NCBI GenBank assembly: GCA_028818855.1 | Contig: JAPPMY010000023.1 | Span: forward strand, 1-40,419 | Direction of reading: 5' to 3' | DNA length: 40,419 bases | From: Rhodospirillales bacterium | GTDB taxonomy: Bacteria; Pseudomonadota; Alphaproteobacteria; UBA828 | Shown: one piece after another, positions 34,636 to 40,419 of the stretch | Layout: each line of letters opens with the position of its first letter | Position numbering within the stretch: the first letter of the stretch is position 1 | Position numbers and translations under genes: made by a program | The notes under the pieces: model-generated | Database searches by the model: none | Told to the model about the DNA's origin: nothing | The model's input: only the letters and a program-made list of their open reading frames with translations

Positions 34636-35631
34636 CTAGTCGTAGAGCACCGCGCAGCGCACTTCGATGCTCCAGCGGTCCGGCGCGTCCGGCGGCGTGG
34701 CCGGGTCCGCGAAGGCGCTGTGGAAGCTGAAGGTGCAGGGCGCATCCGGGCTCGTCGCGTCCGCGTTCGCACCTTCGGAGCGGGCCATCCCGCCGGCCGA
34801 ATCCCACTGCTTGATCAGCAGCGCTTCCTCGCCGGTGATGGCGGGAAAGAAGTACCAGCGATGGTCGTCGGAGTGCTTGGCGAAGTAGTTCTCGCCGATG
34901 CGGTCGGCGTAATGGATCTCGAAGACGACCAGATCGTCGGGATGCACGCTGGACGCGTCGCAGAGCGCGAGCGGGTGAGTGGCGACCGGCTCCTCGGCGA
35001 TATTCCGCCAGAGATTGATGAGCGCGAACCGGCCGGAATCGATGGCGCGGCCGACATCCGACTTGTCGAGGAGCGTTTCGCCATCCGAGAGCCGGGTGCG
35101 GTAGGTGTCGTTGACGGCGGGCGGATTCGCCAGGTCGCGCAGGCGTTGCGGCCCGCTGGTCAGCGTGTAATCGCCGTGAACCACGTGCGCGGGACGCTGC
35201 ACGTTCTGCCCGCCCGCGATGCGCTTGCCGCTTCGCTTGCCCGAGGCCGAGCGCACGTTGTGATCGAAGGCCGCGACAACGCGGGCGCCGGTCGCCTCCC
35301 GAACGATATCGGCGCAGTGCGGGTAATAGGCGCGGACCACCTGATCGTGATCCAGGTAATCGATGCCGGGAGGGGCGCTGGCGTGCTCCAGCAGCTCGAA
35401 GCCGCTCGCGCGGAGCGTGCGGCGATCCGCACCCGCAAGATTGCGCGCGTCATGAACCGGCATCTGCCGCTCGACCAGCTCGCCTCCCTGCCAGGGGACG
35501 TCGTTGCCGCTGCTGTCCCGGCGGGTGAACACCTTGCCGTTGCGGTAGAGCGAGCTCTCGACCGACGCCGCCAGGTACTTGAACGCGCCGGTCCGCACCG
35601 GTGCGGATCGCGTCTCGGTTGCCATGTTCAT
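34636..35631 (-). CDS. CmcJ/NvfI family oxidoreductase-like protein
   Basis: A 331-residue protein that resembles the CmcJ/NvfI group (cephamycin 7-alpha-methoxylase P8-chain-like; also fungal hydroxylase/methyltransferase-like proteins). Supporting stretches are a central HVVHGDYTLTSG, ALINLWRNIAEEPVATHPLALCDASS, VVFEIHYADRIGENYFAKHS and HRWYFFPAIT, and an ending WSIEVRCAVLYD. Some members are non-heme iron enzymes; here H and D in VVHGDYT and later histidines could bind metal, but no clear HxD/2OG signature is provable. The ATG at 35631 follows GAGGTGATCGC; a second ATG at 35625 is possible. The esterase gene follows in the same transcript. Confidence 0.82.
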   Translation of the reverse strand: MNMATETRSAPVRTGAFKYLAASVESSLYRNGKVFTRRDSSGNDVPWQGGELVERQMPVHDARNLAGADRRTLRASGFELLEHASAPPGIDYLDHDQVVRAYYPHCADIVREATGARVVAAFDHNVRSASGKRSGKRIAGGQNVQRPAHVVHGDYTLTSGPQRLRDLANPPAVNDTYRTRLSDGETLLDKSDVGRAIDSGRFALINLWRNIAEEPVATHPLALCDASSVHPDDLVVFEIHYADRIGENYFAKHSDDHRWYFFPAITGEEALLIKQWDSAGGMARSEGANADATSPDAPCTFSFHSAFADPATPPDAPDRWSIEVRCAVLYD

Positions 35632-35751
35632 GCGATCACCTCGCGAAAGCCCGTGGGGGCGCGCTTCCGTCTTGCCGAGCGCAAAATGACACTCCCGGAT
35701 AGGCGGAACAAGCGCGGCCAACGCTGCTCTGCCGATTGGCGTGGGCAGCGC

Positions 35752-35777
35752 GCCTGCGACGCGCTATAAGCGCAGGC
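35752..35777. promoter_or_regulatory. Nested inverted repeats in divergent promoter region
   Basis: GCCTGCG (35752-35758) and CGCAGGC (35771-35777) are exact inverted copies. Overlapping them is GCGCT-ATA-AGCGC (35761-35773). The two hairpins exclude each other. They lie about 50 bases before the twin-TM protein start and could be an operator or leader hairpin. Confidence 0.3.
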
Positions 35778-35824
35778 GGAGGGCCGCTCCCGATCCCGCC
35801 TGCCGCGCGGCCGCGAGGACAGCC

Positions 35825-36019
35825 ATGTTCGCCGACATACTCGAGATCGCCGTCTACGTGCTGATGGGCGCGGTGGTGGTCGTGCTCGTGATGGGGCTCG
35901 GCGCCATGTATTCCGGCGGCAAGAACAGCAAGAGCAACGTCTTCATGCGCTGGCGGGTCGGCCTGCAATTCGCGGCGATCGCGCTGCTGGCACTTCTGGT
36001 GTTCGTCGTCCAGAAGTAG
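35825..36019 (+). CDS. Twin-transmembrane small protein
   Basis: A 64-residue protein with two predicted helices (residues 6-27 and 46-62) joined by a short basic loop, YSGGKNSKSNVFMRWRV. It matches the small twin-transmembrane proteins conserved in alphaproteobacteria next to the cobalamin adenosyltransferase gene. The loop with N and MRWRV is the most conserved part and somewhat recalls HIG1-type proteins. Its function is unknown. The ATG at 35825 follows GAGGACAGCC. The adenosyltransferase starts 5 bases after its stop, so the pair is an operon. Confidence 0.88.
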   Translation: MFADILEIAVYVLMGAVVVVLVMGLGAMYSGGKNSKSNVFMRWRVGLQFAAIALLALLVFVVQK

Positions 36020-36024
36020 GCCGG

Positions 36025-36579
36025 ATGGTCCGCCTCACCAGGATCTACACCCGCGGCGGTGACGCAGGCGAGACCTCGCTCGGCGGCGGCGCGCGGGTGC
36101 AGAAGCACGACCCCCGCGTCGAGGCCTACGGCACCGTGGACGAGGCAAATGCGGCGATCGGGCTTGCACGCCTTGAGACCGAGGGCGAGGCGGACGCGAT
36201 GCTGGAGCGCATCCAGAACGATCTCTTCGACCTCGGCGCGGACCTCTGCCGGCCCGGATCGCTCGACGAGGGGCTGCGCATCGCGCAATCCCAGATCGAC
36301 CGGCTGGAGAGCGAGATCGATGCGCTGAACGAGCGCCTGAAGCCTCTCGAATCCTTCGTCCTGCCGGGCGGCGGGCGCGCCGCTGCGGCGTTGCATCTCG
36401 CGCGCACCGTGGTGCGCCGCGCCGAGCGCCTGATCACGGCGCTAGCGGAGCAGGAGTCCGTCAACCCTCTCGCGGTGATCTACGCCAACCGGCTCTCCGA
36501 CCACCTCTTCGTGCTCGCCCGCCACCTCAACGACGACGGCGCGACCGACACGCTCTGGATCCCCGGCGCCAATCGTTAG
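36025..36579 (+). CDS. Cob(I)yrinic acid a,c-diamide adenosyltransferase, PduO type
   Basis: A 184-residue ATP:cob(I)alamin adenosyltransferase, which makes adenosylcobalamin from ATP and the reduced corrinoid. The ATP-site motif TRGGDAGETSLGGG (residues 7-20), then VEAYGTVDEANAAIGLAR and the helical RRAERLI...NRLSDHLFVLAR segment with conserved Arg/Asp are all present. Length is normal. The enzyme serves B12-dependent mutases. It is 5 bases after the twin-TM gene. I see no cobalamin riboswitch upstream. Downstream, base composition changes sharply at about 36600. Confidence 0.95.
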   Translation: MVRLTRIYTRGGDAGETSLGGGARVQKHDPRVEAYGTVDEANAAIGLARLETEGEADAMLERIQNDLFDLGADLCRPGSLDEGLRIAQSQIDRLESEIDALNERLKPLESFVLPGGGRAAAALHLARTVVRRAERLITALAEQESVNPLAVIYANRLSDHLFVLARHLNDDGATDTLWIPGANR

Positions 36580-36602
36580 TGGCTCCGAGAGGAAGCACCG
36601 AA

Positions 36603-36797
36603 ATGGAGCAAGACCGCCGAATCCGGGCGCTCAAAGCCGCGATTCAGGAAGGCATCAGGAGCGGCGTAAGCGACAGGACTGTGCCAGACATCATGGAGGC
36701 CGTCGAAGCCCGGCTCCGTGCGACTAACGACTCTTTGGCCAAACACTATGTCGGCAAACAATCTGTAGGGGACGATGATGTCGATAGCAAAGATTAA
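36603..36797 (+). CDS. ParD-like antitoxin C-terminal domain only (N-terminal RHH missing)
   Basis: A 64-residue protein whose first two thirds look like the toxin-wrapping tail of ParD-type antitoxins: RRIRALKAAIQEGIRSGVSD followed by TVPDIMEAVEARLRA (residues 5-39). Full ParD proteins carry a ribbon-helix-helix DNA-binding domain before this, and here it is absent because the ATG follows the adenosyltransferase stop by only 23 bases. No ParE toxin gene is adjacent. The tail ends in an acidic [18 protein letters not shown] precedes the ATG. It overlaps the start of the DUF4268 gene by 20 bases, giving translational coupling. It could be a parDE relic or a partner for the next protein. The ParD assignment rests on pattern recognition and is moderate. 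Confidence 0.6.
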   Translation: MEQDRRIRALKAAIQEGIRSGVSDRTVPDIMEAVEARLRATNDSLAKHYVGKQSVGDDDVDSKD

Positions 36798-37734
36798 ACG
36801 CGTCCATCTTCGCGAAGTGTGGAAGCATGAAGCTCTTGATTTCACCCAGTGGCTTGAAGAGAATATTGAGATACTGGGCGAGGCCATGAATCGGGAAATC
36901 GCAAACGCTGAACGGGAAAAGAAAACGGAGAGTGCTTTCAGCATCGATTTAGTTGCACATACCACAGACGGAACCTCAATTATCGTCGAGAACCAGTTGG
37001 AGAAAAGTGATCACGACCATTTGGGTAAGCTGATTACCTACATGACAGCTATGCAAGCCAGTACTGCCGTTTGGATTGTGGCCGATCCACGTCCTGAGCA
37101 CGTCGCAGCCATAACCTGGCTAAATGAGTCGTCGAGTGCCGACTTTTATCTCATGAAGATTGAAGCAATCCAGATAGAGGATTCTCCAAAGGCTCCCTTG
37201 CTTACGGTAATCGTAGGTCCCTCGGAAGAAGGCAATTCGATCGCGCGCAGCAAACAAGAATTGAGCGAACGTTACCACATACGTCAAAAGTGGTGGTCGA
37301 AACTGGTGCGGCATACAAACGCGACTCGTCACAGTCACATTACACCTGGAAAGTATGCATGGATTGGCACTAGTTCCGGAGTACCGGGTGTCAGCTTAAA
37401 TTACGTGGTTTGGCAGAAGGAGTCTGCTGCGGAACTTTACATTGATTGTGGCAAAGGCATGGATAACACTAATGTGCGCATTTTTGATCACCTCTACGCA
37501 CAGAAAAAAGAAATTGAGAATTCTTTTGGAAGACCTCTGACTTGGGAGAGCTTGGAGGGAAAACGGGCCTGTCGTATACGCGTGACAGTGCAAGGGGGGT
37601 ATACTGATTCCGAAGAAGTCTGGAAGAAGACGCATGACCTTATGACCGATGCAATGAATCGGTTGGTCAGCGCGCTCGACCCCCACCTCAAGTCGCTAAA
37701 GGTTGAGAGCACAGCTGCGCTTGAGGCAAAATAA
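36778..37734 (+). CDS. DUF4268 protein with D-ExQ nuclease-like N-terminal domain
   Basis: A 318-residue protein. The N-terminal ~150 residues have the layout of a PD-(D/E)xK-type fold: FTQWLEENIEILGEAM (22-37), D57 in FSIDLVA, then ENQLEKSDHDHLG (71-83) with E71-x-Q73 in place of E-x-K. The C-terminal part (about 165-310) is the DUF4268 domain, with RQKWWSKLVRH, GVSLNYVVWQKESAAELYID, and VWKKTHDLMTDAMNRLVSAL. Members are often annotated as nucleases without proof. The ATG pair is at 36775/36778; 36778 has better spacing from AGGGGA. Base use is much richer in A+T than all neighbours, with codons such as AAA, ATT and GAT, which suggests transfer. The gene overlaps the ParD-like gene. Confidence 0.88.
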   Translation: MSIAKIKRVHLREVWKHEALDFTQWLEENIEILGEAMNREIANAEREKKTESAFSIDLVAHTTDGTSIIVENQLEKSDHDHLGKLITYMTAMQASTAVWIVADPRPEHVAAITWLNESSSADFYLMKIEAIQIEDSPKAPLLTVIVGPSEEGNSIARSKQELSERYHIRQKWWSKLVRHTNATRHSHITPGKYAWIGTSSGVPGVSLNYVVWQKESAAELYIDCGKGMDNTNVRIFDHLYAQKKEIENSFGRPLTWESLEGKRACRIRVTVQGGYTDSEEVWKKTHDLMTDAMNRLVSALDPHLKSLKVESTAALEAK

Positions 37735-37745
37735 GTCAATGAATA

Positions 37746-37909
37746 CCAGAAGAATCCCCCGCCTCACCCCGGCCCTCTCCTCCCTCCGTGGGGAGGAGAG
37801 GGGGAGAAGGGCCGCGCCGCTTTCGTTCCCCCTCCTCCCGGGAGGAGGGGGACAGGGGGAGGTGGGAGTCCTTCGGGCCGTCGTGATCCCGTCAGGTCGA
37901 AAAGCGCTC
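37746..37909 (+). mobile_element. MITE-like element copy 3 (left-truncated, ~164 bp)
   Basis: Same orientation as the copy at 28220. The right terminal repeat (to 37909, TA at 37910-37911) and both hairpins (37773-37802, and the 26-bp palindrome 37827-37852) are intact. About 64 bp of the left end, including its terminal repeat, are missing. The truncation point is just after the DUF4268 stop, so arrival of that gene probably removed it. Confidence 0.8.
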
Positions 37910-37998
37910 TAGAATTCGGTGTCACGCATATTCTCGATGAATTCGCGCTCCCACAGGGGGTACAGATATTTCAGATCTGAATTAGCGCCATATGCCAT
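37909..37998 (-). CDS. Possible 29-residue small protein downstream of gcvP
   Basis: A short frame: MAYGANSDLKYLYPLWEREF and then IENMRDTEF. It starts at ATG 37998, 35 bases after the gcvP stop on the same strand, with GGAAAGGGTGGG upstream as a ribosome-binding site. Its TAG stop is the border of the truncated MITE. The composition is protein-like (Tyr, Trp, Glu, Phe) and unlike the shadow frames of this G+C-rich DNA. I do not recognise a family. It could be a real small gene or the end of a lost one. Confidence 0.45.
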   Translation of the reverse strand: MAYGANSDLKYLYPLWEREFIENMRDTEF

Positions 37999-38033
37999 AG
38001 ACCAGCCCACCCTTTCCGCCGCTGCACTGCCCG

Positions 38034-40419
<2,386 letters not shown>

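Noticed and set aside
35632..36024. Cobalamin riboswitch upstream of the adenosyltransferase
   Set aside because: No B12-box-like sequence or suitable long leader was found.

Overview
The window is a high-G+C bacterial chromosome segment, almost certainly from an alphaproteobacterium. Three things support this: ftsK is followed directly by lolA, a 64-residue twin-transmembrane protein precedes the PduO-type cobalamin adenosyltransferase, and groEL ends in a GGM-type tail. The many phytanoyl-CoA-dioxygenase-like, CaiB-like, SDR and dimethylglycine-dehydrogenase-like genes fit a heterotrophic, possibly marine or host-associated Rhodospirillales-type lineage. That finer placement is inference only. 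I saw no rRNA, tRNA, CRISPR array, prophage or transposase gene.

Layout: 1-610 holds the 3' end of groEL and a clear intrinsic terminator. 684-2959 (+) is an amidase and an SDR, facing a DUF2182 membrane protein and a second SDR (2994-4578, -). 4790-11753 (+) is a catabolic run: an FAD/GcvT demethylating dehydrogenase, an alpha/beta hydrolase, a metal-dependent amidohydrolase, an M20 deacylase and a PhyH-like dioxygenase. 11980-13894 (-) is an iron-sulfur flavoprotein reductase with an alpha/beta hydrolase. 14029-18782 (+) is an Old-Yellow-Enzyme/trimethylamine-dehydrogenase-type flavoprotein, then EamA transporter, EctD/PhyH-like dioxygenase, and EamA transporter. 19156-21713 (-) is a Gfo/Idh/MocA oxidoreductase and an exported DUF3179 protein. 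21933-28220 (+) is mostly housekeeping: an AlkD-like protein, FtsK, LolA, a MATE transporter and a class-I glutamine amidotransferase. 28447-29154 (-) is an RraA-like protein. 29252-33942 (+) is a glycosyltransferase, then an acyl-CoA ligase, a small membrane protein and a CaiB-type CoA transferase. 33956-35631 (-) is an esterase and a CmcJ/NvfI-like protein. 35825-36579 (+) is the twin-TM protein and the adenosyltransferase. 36603-37734 (+) is a small A+T-richer island with a truncated ParD-like antitoxin and a DUF4268 nuclease-fold protein. 37909-40419 (-) is a possible 29-residue small gene and the 3' part of gcvP.

The metabolic genes look like oxidation and hydrolysis of N-methylated, amidated or carnitine-like compounds. 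One-carbon units would go through the GcvT-like domain, with the glycine-cleavage P-protein also present. The exact substrates cannot be read from sequence.

The most unusual signals are not metabolic. (1) A 228-bp MITE-like element occurs three times, two full copies and one truncated. It has 25-bp imperfect terminal inverted repeats and two internal hairpins, is flanked by TA, and each of its five intact ends completes the TAG stop codon of the abutting reading frame. (2) Ten degenerate decamers (consensus TATGKGCCRS) stand nearly head to tail at 19024-19127 between convergent genes. (3) The ParD-tail/DUF4268 pair is an overlapping gene couple of foreign composition that could be an uncharacterised toxin-antitoxin-like or defence module.
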